Assembly (NCBI GenBank): GCA_029865445.1
Contig: JAOUGY010000131.1
Span: forward strand, 1 to 9,871
Direction: 5' to 3'
Length of the DNA: 9,871 bases
DNA from: Acidimicrobiia bacterium
GTDB taxonomy: Bacteria > Actinomycetota > Acidimicrobiia > Spongiisociales > ZC4RG35
How positions within the stretch are numbered: the first letter of the stretch is position 1; each line of letters opens with the position of its first letter. Below the pieces are notes generated by a model. The model searched no databases and was not told the DNA's origin. It was given only the letters and a program-made list of their open reading frames with translations. A program made the translations under genes and the position numbers. Of the stretch, positions 1 to 6,277 are shown in pieces.

Positions 1-1
1 G

Positions 2-1543
2 CAGGGCTATGGCGCCATCCTGTACGACCCGGCGGCCGTCGCCGACATCGCCCGTCTGGGCGAGGAACACCCGGTTGTGTTCCTGCCGTCACACCGTTCG
101 AACATGGACAAGCTTTCGCTCCAATACCTGCTGTGGGAGAACGACCTGCCACCCAACCACACCGCGGCCGGAATCAACATGAACTTCTTCCCGGTCGGAC
201 CACTCATTCGCCGCACCGGATCGTTCTTCATCCGTCGCACCTTCAAGGACAACGAGCTCTACAAATACGTGCTCCGGTCCTACCTGGACTACCTCGTCGA
301 ACGCCGCTTCCCGCTCGAGTGGTACATGGAGGGTGGACGTTCTCGATCCGGGAAACTCCTGCCTCCGAAGTACGGCATGCTGGGATGGGTGGTCGAGTCG
401 GTTCAGCGCGGCAAGTCCGAGGACCTCTACGTGATCCCCACCTCGATCGCCTACGACCAGATCCAGGATGTCGCAGATTACGCCTCCGAGGCCCAAGGCG
501 GAGAGAAGAAGAAGGAATCCTTCGGTTGGGCGCTTTCGGCCGTGCGATCGCTGCGCCGCCGCTACGGCAACATCCACATCCGGTTCGCCGAGCCGCTCTC
601 CGTCCGCAAGGAAATCCCGGTCGACGATGGAGAAGACGCCTCTATCGAGCTTCGGAAGCTCGCATTCGAGATCATGTACCGGATCAGTCGCGTCACTCCG
701 ATCACGCCCACGGCGGTGGTATCCAGTGTTCTGCTCTCGACCCGGGGTGACCCGATCGACGCGAGCGGCGTCGCCCGCCGCGCCGCGGAGATTGATGAGT
801 TCATCGAAGCCTCGGGTTTCCCGTGCACCGAACGGCTCTACCTGGAGCGGCCCGATGAGGTCAACCGGGTGCTGAACCAACTCGCCGAACACGGTTCGGT
901 GACCATCGTCCACGCCGATGGCGTGCCCTATTACCGGCTGGAGGGATCGCAGGCGCTGCAGGCGGCCTACTACCGCAACACCACCGTCCACTTCTTCGTA
1001 CCGGGGGCCATCGCCGAGCTGGCCCTGGCCGGCGGGCCTACGAGTGTCGAACAGCTTTGGGACGAGGTGGCGGCGATCCGCGATCTCCTCAAGTTCGAGT
1101 TCTTCTTCCCCGAGCGCGAGGAGTTCCGGACGCTCATCGCCGACGAGTTGGCGGCCATGGACCCCGATTGGACCGCGAGCCTGGCTGAGGACCCGCTCGG
1201 ACTGGCGAGCAGGGCGCCCGTACTCCGTGCCCACTGGGCCGTGCTCCCCTTCCTCGAGGCGTACCAGGTCGTAGCCGACAGGCTGCTCGAAACGCCGGAC
1301 GAGCTCGAGGAGAAGAAGTTCCTGACCTCGTGTCTCGAGCTCGCCAAACGCTACCGCCTGGAGGGGCTCGTGCGGAGCGATGAAGCGGTGTCGATGGTGC
1401 TGTTCAAATCGGCCTTTCAGCTGGCCAGGAACCGCGGTCTCGACACCAATCAGGAAGCCCGTGGCGCCTGGGCGGCCGAGATCACCGGACTTCGAGAACG
1501 GGCAGAACAGATCGCCGCCCTCGCCGTGCAGCGGTATCGATGA
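2..1543 (+). CDS. plsB: Glycerol-3-phosphate 1-O-acyltransferase, PlsB-type (5' end missing)
   Basis: Probably transfers an acyl group to sn-glycerol-3-phosphate, giving lysophosphatidate, the first step of membrane phospholipid synthesis; this family acts at the inner membrane. The frame is open from the left edge, so the start codon and N-terminal part are missing. 513 residues are visible, against about 800 in E. coli PlsB. Counted from the first visible codon, the acyltransferase blocks come in order: HRSNMD at 31-36 (HX4D, catalytic His and Asp), GSFFIRR at 73-79, EGGRSRSGK at 110-118 (glycerol-3-phosphate binding block) and IPTSIAYD at 145-152. A long helical C-terminal region follows, as in PlsB and unlike the short PlsC enzymes. 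Motif I has Asn where E. coli has His (HRSHMD). The TGA stop overlaps the ATG of the next gene (ATGA), suggesting co-transcription. A close dihydroxyacetone-phosphate acyltransferase is the main alternative. Confidence 0.93.
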   Translation, partial: QGYGAILYDPAAVADIARLGEEHPVVFLPSHRSNMDKLSLQYLLWENDLPPNHTAAGINMNFFPVGPLIRRTGSFFIRRTFKDNELYKYVLRSYLDYLVERRFPLEWYMEGGRSRSGKLLPPKYGMLGWVVESVQRGKSEDLYVIPTSIAYDQIQDVADYASEAQGGEKKKESFGWALSAVRSLRRRYGNIHIRFAEPLSVRKEIPVDDGEDASIELRKLAFEIMYRISRVTPITPTAVVSSVLLSTRGDPIDASGVARRAAEIDEFIEASGFPCTERLYLERPDEVNRVLNQLAEHGSVTIVHADGVPYYRLEGSQALQAAYYRNTTVHFFVPGAIAELALAGGPTSVEQLWDEVAAIRDLLKFEFFFPEREEFRTLIADELAAMDPDWTASLAEDPLGLASRAPVLRAHWAVLPFLEAYQVVADRLLETPDELEEKKFLTSCLELAKRYRLEGLVRSDEAVSMVLFKSAFQLARNRGLDTNQEARGAWAAEITGLRERAEQIAALAVQRYR

Positions 1544-2040
1544 CCGCATCCGAATTGCTGATCGTGCTCCTCACCGGGATCACGATCCTGGTGGGCGTGG
1601 CCGGAACGCTCGTGCCGGTGATTCCGGGGCTCTTCCTGGTGTGGGGAGTGATGGCTCTCTACGGAGTGCTCACAGGGTTCGGACCTGCCGGATGGACCGC
1701 CATGGCGCTGGCATCGGTTCTAGTGGGGCTCGGCCTATATCTGAATGTTCGAATCCCCCAACGAGCGGCCTCGGGAACCGGCCTGTCGATCGCCGGCCAG
1801 CTCCTGGCCGTGGCTCTCGCCGTCGTCGGGTTCTTCGCCATCCCGATCGTCGGCGCCGGTGTCGGATTCGCACTCGGCGTGTACCTCATCCGGCTCCGAT
1901 CGACCAAAGACAGCTCCGAGGCGTGGGCGTCCACGAAGACGACCCTGATGTCGATGCTCAGGGCCTCGGCAGCCCAAGCCCTGTGCGGACTCGGGATGTT
2001 CGCCGTTTGGCTCGGTTGGGTAGCCGTCCAGACGCTCTGA
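1540..2040 (+). CDS. DUF456 family small membrane protein
   Basis: A 166-residue integral membrane protein of unknown function. The segment GTLVPVIPGLFLVWG near residues 22-36 resembles the Pro-Gly signature of DUF456 proteins, and the length and glycine-rich helices fit that family. Hydrophobic segments lie at about 5-27, 28-46, 53-69, 84-116 (probably two helices) and 142-163. A short charged stretch (about 118-135) probably lies between helices. The ATG overlaps the stop of the upstream acyltransferase gene by four bases and no Shine-Dalgarno sequence is seen, so translation is probably coupled to that gene. The link to phospholipid synthesis is inferred from position only. Its stop lies one base from the stop of the convergent ABC permease gene. 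Confidence 0.85.
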   Translation: MTASELLIVLLTGITILVGVAGTLVPVIPGLFLVWGVMALYGVLTGFGPAGWTAMALASVLVGLGLYLNVRIPQRAASGTGLSIAGQLLAVALAVVGFFAIPIVGAGVGFALGVYLIRLRSTKDSSEAWASTKTTLMSMLRASAAQALCGLGMFAVWLGWVAVQTL

Positions 2041-2041
2041 T

Positions 2042-3199
2042 TCAGGGCCTCGTGATCACAGACCGCATCCTCCACGATGCGATGGCGAGCAGACCGGCGG
2101 CGAACGCGGCCAACACGCCGAGTTGGGTCACGATGTCACCAACCCCGGCGCCACGGCGGAGGATCTCGGCAAACGCCTCGTTGGCCCAAGCGTGCGGTAT
2201 GAACCGCGAGATCGTCGTCATCGTCGGGCTGAACAGCTCCAACGGCAGCATGGACCCACCGAGAGCAGCCAATCCGATCCCGGCGACCACCGACACGCCT
2301 CCGGCCTGCTGATCGTTGCGGAAAACCGTACCGAGCAGCATCGCCGCGCCAGCTCCCACCGCCGAGAACGCAACGAGTACCGCTGCCGTGGCGAGCAGAT
2401 TGCCCCAGTCGACCCTGAACAGCAGGACCGTCGCCACCACGATGTACACCCCTTGGGCCAGCACTATCACGAACCGTCCAAGTCCCTCTCCGACGATGAT
2501 CGATGTGCTCGACGTCGGCGACCCCACCATTCGAGTGGTCACTCCGAGTTGACGGCTTTGGATCAGTGCAGCCGAGCCCGTGAGGCCTGTCAGGAACATG
2601 AACAACACGAGCTGGGACGAAGCGCCGATGTCGAATTGTCCACTGACGCCCTCGAACAGTGATTCGCCGGTGCTGCGAGTCGACACCTCAATCGAAGGAA
2701 GCGCAGCCAGCGACGCCGAAGAAGCCTCCGCCGCCACCGATGGATCGGCACCCTTGGACACGGCGAATGCGATCGCGTTGGGCTCGAGGGTCACCGCTGA
2801 CACGGCTTCGATCACCGAAACGCGGAGCTGCGGTCCGAGTCCATCCGGGCGTGTCAGGAATCCGACGCCGACCTGTCGGCCGGCGGCGACCTCGGTGTCG
2901 GCGTCCCCGGGCACCGACACCGCAGCCGCGAGGACTCCGCGCTCGACAGCGCGCAGCATCTCGTCCTCGGAGTCGAAGCGTCGCACGGTGACGACGCCTT
3001 TCGAGTCCAGCTCCTCGGCGAGCGAGGCGCCGATCTCCGTTCCGGCCTCGAACACACCGACGGTCGGTTCGAAGTCGCCGGAGAATTGGGCTCCGATCAG
3101 CAGCACGATCCCGATCGGGAGGACGAACACGAAGAAGATGTTGGATCGGTCTCGAAGAAACCGGCGGAGGTTTGCCCCTGCGATCGTGAGGACCTTCAT
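2042..3199 (-). CDS. ABC-2 type transporter permease (second permease of the operon)
   Basis: Membrane subunit of an ABC exporter, 385 residues. It has the ABC-2 permease plan: one N-terminal helix (about 21-38) after a basic cytoplasmic start (RRFLRDRSN), a soluble extracytoplasmic domain (about 40-190), then about five helices (194-214, 240-262, 267-290, 301-322, 357-375). The segment SRQLGVTTRMVGSP at about 215-228 matches the cytoplasmic coupling region of these permeases but is less canonical than in its partner. The ATG overlaps the stop of the preceding permease gene by four bases. An AAGGTGG Shine-Dalgarno sequence lies 7 bases upstream. It probably forms a heterodimer with that permease, driven by the ATPase encoded earlier in the operon. 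The substrate cannot be told from sequence; DrrB-like drug or lipid export is a reasonable guess. It is the last gene of the operon. Confidence 0.9.
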   Translation of the reverse strand: MKVLTIAGANLRRFLRDRSNIFFVFVLPIGIVLLIGAQFSGDFEPTVGVFEAGTEIGASLAEELDSKGVVTVRRFDSEDEMLRAVERGVLAAAVSVPGDADTEVAAGRQVGVGFLTRPDGLGPQLRVSVIEAVSAVTLEPNAIAFAVSKGADPSVAAEASSASLAALPSIEVSTRSTGESLFEGVSGQFDIGASSQLVLFMFLTGLTGSAALIQSRQLGVTTRMVGSPTSSTSIIVGEGLGRFVIVLAQGVYIVVATVLLFRVDWGNLLATAAVLVAFSAVGAGAAMLLGTVFRNDQQAGGVSVVAGIGLAALGGSMLPLELFSPTMTTISRFIPHAWANEAFAEILRRGAGVGDIVTQLGVLAAFAAGLLAIASWRMRSVITRP

Positions 3200-4371
3200 G
3201 CGTGCACCACCTTCCGAACCAGAGCGAGTCCGAGGCCGCCGGTGACAGCGGCCATTGCCAGGAGAATCCCCATCGAGGGGAGTGCGGCCATGGCGTCCCC
3301 CGACGCGATGTCACCGAGCCCACGCATGAACCACCCATTTGGCGTCACGAACCTGAGGCTGGACATCAAGCCTTCACCCTCGGCAACGGGGACGAATGTC
3401 CCACCGAGCATGCCGAACGTGACGGCGACGATGGACTGCAGGTTCCCTGCCTGCTCGGGCGTTTTGGCGAATCCACCGACGAGAGTCATGACCCCGACCA
3501 CCGCCAGCACTGCGGAGGTCACCATCATCGCCACGCCGAGAGGAGGGCCCCACTCGGCCCCCATGATGATCCCGGAAGCAATGACGAGCACAATCATCGA
3601 CACCAGACCGATGACAACGCTCGTGAGCGATTTGCCGAGCACGATCGAACGACGCCGAATCGGCGCGGCCATCAACCGGAAGAGCGTCCCTTCTCGCCGC
3701 TCTTCCAACATCGAAGTGACGCCGAGTCCGGCAATGAAGAAGAGGAAGAAGATCGACAGTCCGGCGACGAAGTAGGTTGCTGTGTTCAACTGCCGGCTCT
3801 CGGTCTCGATGTCTCCGACGCCGAGCAAAGGAGCCGCGGAAGCCGCGTCGCCGATGGTGGCGGCGACGTCTCCCGGCGGCACTGCACCGGTGGAGAGGGC
3901 CGTGGTCACGGCGAGGTTGGTGCGCCGCACTCCGGCGGCGAACTCTCGGGCGATCGCTGCGGCGATATCGGTGGTGGTTGGGGCATCGACATTGCCTATG
4001 ACCTCGACGGCCGTGTCGGCATTGACGGCGACCGCATCGCTGAACCCTGCGGGCACGTGGATCACTGCCCCGACGGTCCCCTCTTCGACCTGCTCCTCGG
4101 CTTCGCTCAGACTCGTGAACTCGGTCAGGGCGAGCGTTCCGGAGGAGTCCATGTCCCGGAGTGCTCCGAGAAGTCCTTCGCCTGCCGCCCCCTCGTCTTC
4201 GACAACAACCCCGACATCGAGCGACAGCTCGTCGGCCCCGAATGCGCCACCGAAGACGAGATTGAAGATGAACGCCAGCGCGAGCGGGGCGATGAGACCG
4301 ACGATGAACACCGATCGGTCGCGCATACGAAGCGCCAGATCCTTGATCGCAATGGTGATTGCCGGTCCCAT
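3196..4371 (-). CDS. ABC-2 type transporter permease (first permease of the operon)
   Basis: Membrane subunit of an ABC exporter, 391 residues, of the ABC2_membrane_3 type. An N-terminal helix (about 20-43) follows a basic cytoplasmic stretch. A large extracytoplasmic domain (about 45-195) comes next, then helices at about 199-219, 251-271, 278-300, 310-330 and 366-386. The segment EERREGTLFRLMAAPIRRR at 223-241 is the conserved cytoplasmic coupling element after the second helix in this family; it contacts the ATPase. It resembles the other permease in layout and size, and the pair probably arose by duplication. The ATG shares one base with the TGA of the ATPase gene (TGATG), and its own stop overlaps the next permease start (ATGA). 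Both arrangements favour balanced subunit synthesis. Confidence 0.93.
   Translation of the reverse strand: MGPAITIAIKDLALRMRDRSVFIVGLIAPLALAFIFNLVFGGAFGADELSLDVGVVVEDEGAAGEGLLGALRDMDSSGTLALTEFTSLSEAEEQVEEGTVGAVIHVPAGFSDAVAVNADTAVEVIGNVDAPTTTDIAAAIAREFAAGVRRTNLAVTTALSTGAVPPGDVAATIGDAASAAPLLGVGDIETESRQLNTATYFVAGLSIFFLFFIAGLGVTSMLEERREGTLFRLMAAPIRRRSIVLGKSLTSVVIGLVSMIVLVIASGIIMGAEWGPPLGVAMMVTSAVLAVVGVMTLVGGFAKTPEQAGNLQSIVAVTFGMLGGTFVPVAEGEGLMSSLRFVTPNGWFMRGLGDIASGDAMAALPSMGILLAMAAVTGGLGLALVRKVVHA
3207..3213 (-). promoter_or_regulatory. Shine-Dalgarno sequence of the second ABC permease
   Basis: AAGGTGG on the minus strand, 7 bases before the ATG at 3199 and inside the last codons of the upstream permease gene. 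It supports this start and independent re-initiation at the ATGA overlap. Confidence 0.55.
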
Positions 4372-5309
4372 CAGTCTCGCAACGCCTTCCCTGTCAGGTG
4401 GAGAAACACGGCCTCCAGGTCCGGTTCATCGATCGTGACCGAATGAACCGCCGCCCCCGCGGTGGTGATCGCTGCCAAGGTCGGGGCCAGGACCTCGGAG
4501 GCATTGGTGGCGAGAATCTCAATGGTTCCGTCGGCGGAGACCACGTCTGAGACACCGCCAAGCGACCGGATCCCGGCAATGGCGCCATCCGCGGATCCGG
4601 CGATGCTCACACGGATGCGATCCAGCTGTCCGACGAGTTGGACCAGTTCCCGCCGCGTACCTTCTGCTTTCACTTCGCCTTGATCGATGATGCCGACCCG
4701 ATCGCAGAGCCGCTCTGCCTCCTCCATGTAATGGGTGGTGTACAAGACAGCCATTCCCTCATCGGACAGGTGCTCAACAGACTCCAGGATGGCGTTGCGC
4801 GACTGTGGGTCCACCCCGACCGTGGGTTCGTCGAGGATGAGAAGCATCGGCTTGTGAAAGAGCCCGATACCGATGTTCAAGCGCCGTTTCATGCCGCCGG
4901 AGAAGTCTGACGCACGGTCGTCAGCACGATCGGTGAGGCCGATGACTTCGAGGACCTCGTCACTGCGGCGGTCGAGTTCGAGACCGCGCACCCCGTACAG
5001 CCGACCGAAGAAGCGGAGGTTCTCCCGTGCCGTGAGATCGGGGTAGATGGCTATGTCCTGCGGCACGAGTCCGATGTCGGCTTTGGGTGCCAGCGACGTC
5101 GTGGTCATTTGTGCGCCGTTCACCACCACCTCGCCGCCATCCCGCTCGAGTAGCCCACCGATCATCGAGATCGATGTGGTCTTTCCGGCCCCATTGGGGC
5201 CCAGGAGCCCGTACGTCTCGCCGGGTGCGATCGTCAGATCCACTCCCCGGACCGCCTCGAGGTCTCCGAATCGCTTCTTCAGGCCTCTTGCCTGCAGGAT
5301 GGCTTCCAT
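4371..5309 (-). CDS. ABC exporter ATP-binding protein, DrrA-like
   Basis: The ATPase that powers the two permeases encoded downstream; 312 residues, cytoplasmic. All nucleotide-binding motifs are intact: Walker A GPNGAGKT at 37-44, Q-loop Gln84 in LVPQD, ABC signature FSGGM at 136-140, Walker B LLILDE at 156-161 with the catalytic Glu161, and the switch His193 in YTTHYMEEAE. SGGMKRR and EPTVGVDP are typical of the daunorubicin-resistance (DrrA) and Nod-type export ATPases. Residues from about 225 on form the extra C-terminal domain seen in that group. The start is supported by an AGGAGAG Shine-Dalgarno sequence 8 bases upstream. The gene begins 3 bases after the regulator stop. The substrate is unknown. 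Confidence 0.95.
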   Translation of the reverse strand: MEAILQARGLKKRFGDLEAVRGVDLTIAPGETYGLLGPNGAGKTTSISMIGGLLERDGGEVVVNGAQMTTTSLAPKADIGLVPQDIAIYPDLTARENLRFFGRLYGVRGLELDRRSDEVLEVIGLTDRADDRASDFSGGMKRRLNIGIGLFHKPMLLILDEPTVGVDPQSRNAILESVEHLSDEGMAVLYTTHYMEEAERLCDRVGIIDQGEVKAEGTRRELVQLVGQLDRIRVSIAGSADGAIAGIRSLGGVSDVVSADGTIEILATNASEVLAPTLAAITTAGAAVHSVTIDEPDLEAVFLHLTGKALRD

Positions 5310-5312
5310 CGC

Positions 5313-5627
5313 TCATTCTCTCCTCTGTGTTGCCATGTCGATCAGCTGCTGCAACGCGACGAGATGCTCGGAGAATGCCTTTCGCCCTTGCCGCGTTGCG
5401 TGAATCCAGGTCTTCGGTCGCTTGCCCTCAAAGCCCTTTTCGATCTCAACGTGACCTGCGTCCTCCAGCACCTGGAGATGGCGGCTCAGATTGCCATCCG
5501 TGAGATCGAGCCGCTGCTTCAGATAACCGAAGTCGGCGGCGTCCGCTTCGGCGAGCACGGCCAGGATGCCCAGACGTACTCGCTGATGGATCGTGTCGTC
5601 GAGCCGGGCTGAAGGATGGTCGGTCAT
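5313..5627 (-). CDS. Winged-helix transcriptional regulator (HTH_34 / PadR-MarR-like)
   Basis: A 104-residue single-domain DNA-binding protein, the likely local regulator of the ABC operon. Residues about 11-57 form a helix-turn-helix, with the probable recognition helix in LTDGNLSRHLQVLEDAGHV (42-60). The wing follows as EKGFEGKRPKTWIHAT (about 63-78), and a C-terminal helix (about 80-100) probably dimerises. The pattern of LTDGNLS-HL, then EKGF and a K-P-T-W wing, is that of the HTH_34 group, which is usually found beside ABC transporter or membrane protein genes. The frame stays open upstream to 5834, but the start at 5627 is preferred because the family begins here and the ATG overlaps the previous stop (ATGA). 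No ligand-binding domain is present, so the inducer, if any, must bind the DNA-binding domain or act indirectly. Confidence 0.9.
   Translation of the reverse strand: MTDHPSARLDDTIHQRVRLGILAVLAEADAADFGYLKQRLDLTDGNLSRHLQVLEDAGHVEIEKGFEGKRPKTWIHATRQGRKAFSEHLVALQQLIDMATQRRE
5318..5324 (-). promoter_or_regulatory. Shine-Dalgarno sequence of the ABC ATPase
   Basis: AGGAGAG on the minus strand with an 8-base spacer to the ATG at 5309. It sits in the last codons of the regulator gene and is the strongest ribosome binding site in the operon. It may let the transporter be translated at a higher rate than the regulator. Confidence 0.7.
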
Positions 5628-6211
5628 CGTGAAGGCGTACTCCGAATCCACAGTGCCAAACCTGCGATCACCCCGGCAAAGATGAAACCGAGGGTCTGGT
5701 ACCAGGCGAAGGTGTCGTCGAGGACGGCGCCACCGATCGCGGCGATGACTGCCAAGCTGAGGAACACCGCCACGCCCTCGGAGACCCGCTCCAGCGCCGA
5801 GAAGCCGGCGAACCCGAGCCCGAACACCACCCAAACGACCACAACAGTCACCTCATCCGGCAGCAGGAACGATGCCGCCGTGTTGCCGAGGCCGATCCCT
5901 GCGCCGATGGTCCAGTAAGGCCAACCTTTGCGGCGTACAGGGGCGGCCGACTCGATGCGGTACGAGACAATGGCGGTGGCGAGGATCCCGAGCGGGGCGC
6001 CAACCGCCCAATACAGCCCGCCGGCTGACGTGGCGGCCGAAACCCCGGCGCCCAGGCAGACCAATGCCCACACCAACATCCATTGCCAGGATTGAGAGCG
6101 CAGGTGGGCTCGGGTCGCACCGAGGTGAGTCCCCACCTCAGCCAGAAGCGCGTGGGCCGAATCGACTCCCGTCGCCTCGGTGTTCCTCGGTTGCCTGTCC
6201 TCGCTCTCCAT
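5624..6211 (-). CDS. Six-helix membrane protein, first gene of the ABC operon
   Basis: I do not recognise a characterised family. It has 195 residues: a soluble, charged N-terminal 40 residues (likely cytoplasmic and helical), then six hydrophobic segments at about 44-62, 65-84, 98-117, 120-139, 145-164 and 171-189, ending in a short basic tail (RSTPSR). Membrane proteins of this kind often precede HTH_34 regulators, so a role in sensing or as a transporter accessory is plausible but inferred. ATG 6211 is chosen over the in-frame TTG at 6220 because the -10 element of the promoter would overlap that TTG. The transcript probably starts at or very near the ATG, which fits the lack of a good Shine-Dalgarno sequence. 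The stop overlaps the regulator start by four bases. Confidence 0.8.
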   Translation of the reverse strand: MESEDRQPRNTEATGVDSAHALLAEVGTHLGATRAHLRSQSWQWMLVWALVCLGAGVSAATSAGGLYWAVGAPLGILATAIVSYRIESAAPVRRKGWPYWTIGAGIGLGNTAASFLLPDEVTVVVVWVVFGLGFAGFSALERVSEGVAVFLSLAVIAAIGGAVLDDTFAWYQTLGFIFAGVIAGLALWIRSTPSR

Positions 6212-6219
6212 GAGCAACA

Positions 6220-6248
6220 ACTCTATGTCGCAAAGTTCTTTGCGTCAA
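6220..6248 (-). promoter_or_regulatory. Promoter of the membrane protein-regulator-ABC operon
   Basis: On the minus strand a -35 box TTGACG (6248-6243) and a -10 box TAGAGT (6225-6220) are separated by exactly 17 bases, the best sigma-70-type match in the window. The start codon A lies 9 bases after the -10 box, so the mRNA is probably leaderless or nearly so. The promoter lies about 30 bases beyond the extended end of the selenoprotein gene, so the operon need not depend on read-through from it. Confidence 0.7.
6226..6247. promoter_or_regulatory. Inverted-repeat operator in the promoter spacer
   Basis: A 22-bp dyad with arms TGTCGCAAAG and CTTTGCGTCA around a central TT. The inner 7 bp of each arm (CGCAAAG / CTTTGCG, 6229-6244) are perfectly complementary, and there is one mismatch per arm further out. 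It fills the space between the -35 and -10 boxes, so a bound dimer would block RNA polymerase. The winged-helix regulator encoded by the second gene of this operon is the natural candidate, giving negative autoregulation; this assignment is inferred. Confidence 0.65.
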
Positions 6249-6277
6249 TCGACCGAACGACACGAAAGAGATCGTCC

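Noticed and set aside
89..1549. Long open frame of 486 codons on the minus strand, antisense to the acyltransferase gene
   Set aside because: It mirrors the codon bias of the GC-rich plsB-like gene, has no recognisable domain, and the + strand frame carries all PlsB motifs.
3202..4446. Open frame of 414 codons on the + strand across the first ABC permease
   Set aside because: Rich in Asp, Glu, His, Arg and Gly with no hydrophobic or family pattern; it is the shadow of the permease gene.
5628..5834. N-terminal extension of the winged-helix regulator frame
   Set aside because: The extension is Gly/Arg-rich and overlaps the membrane protein gene in another frame; the family begins at MTDHPSARLDD and the ATGA overlap supports ATG 5627.
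6249..6277. Possible terminator after the selenoprotein gene
   Set aside because: No stable hairpin followed by a T run is visible in the short stretch before the ABC operon promoter.
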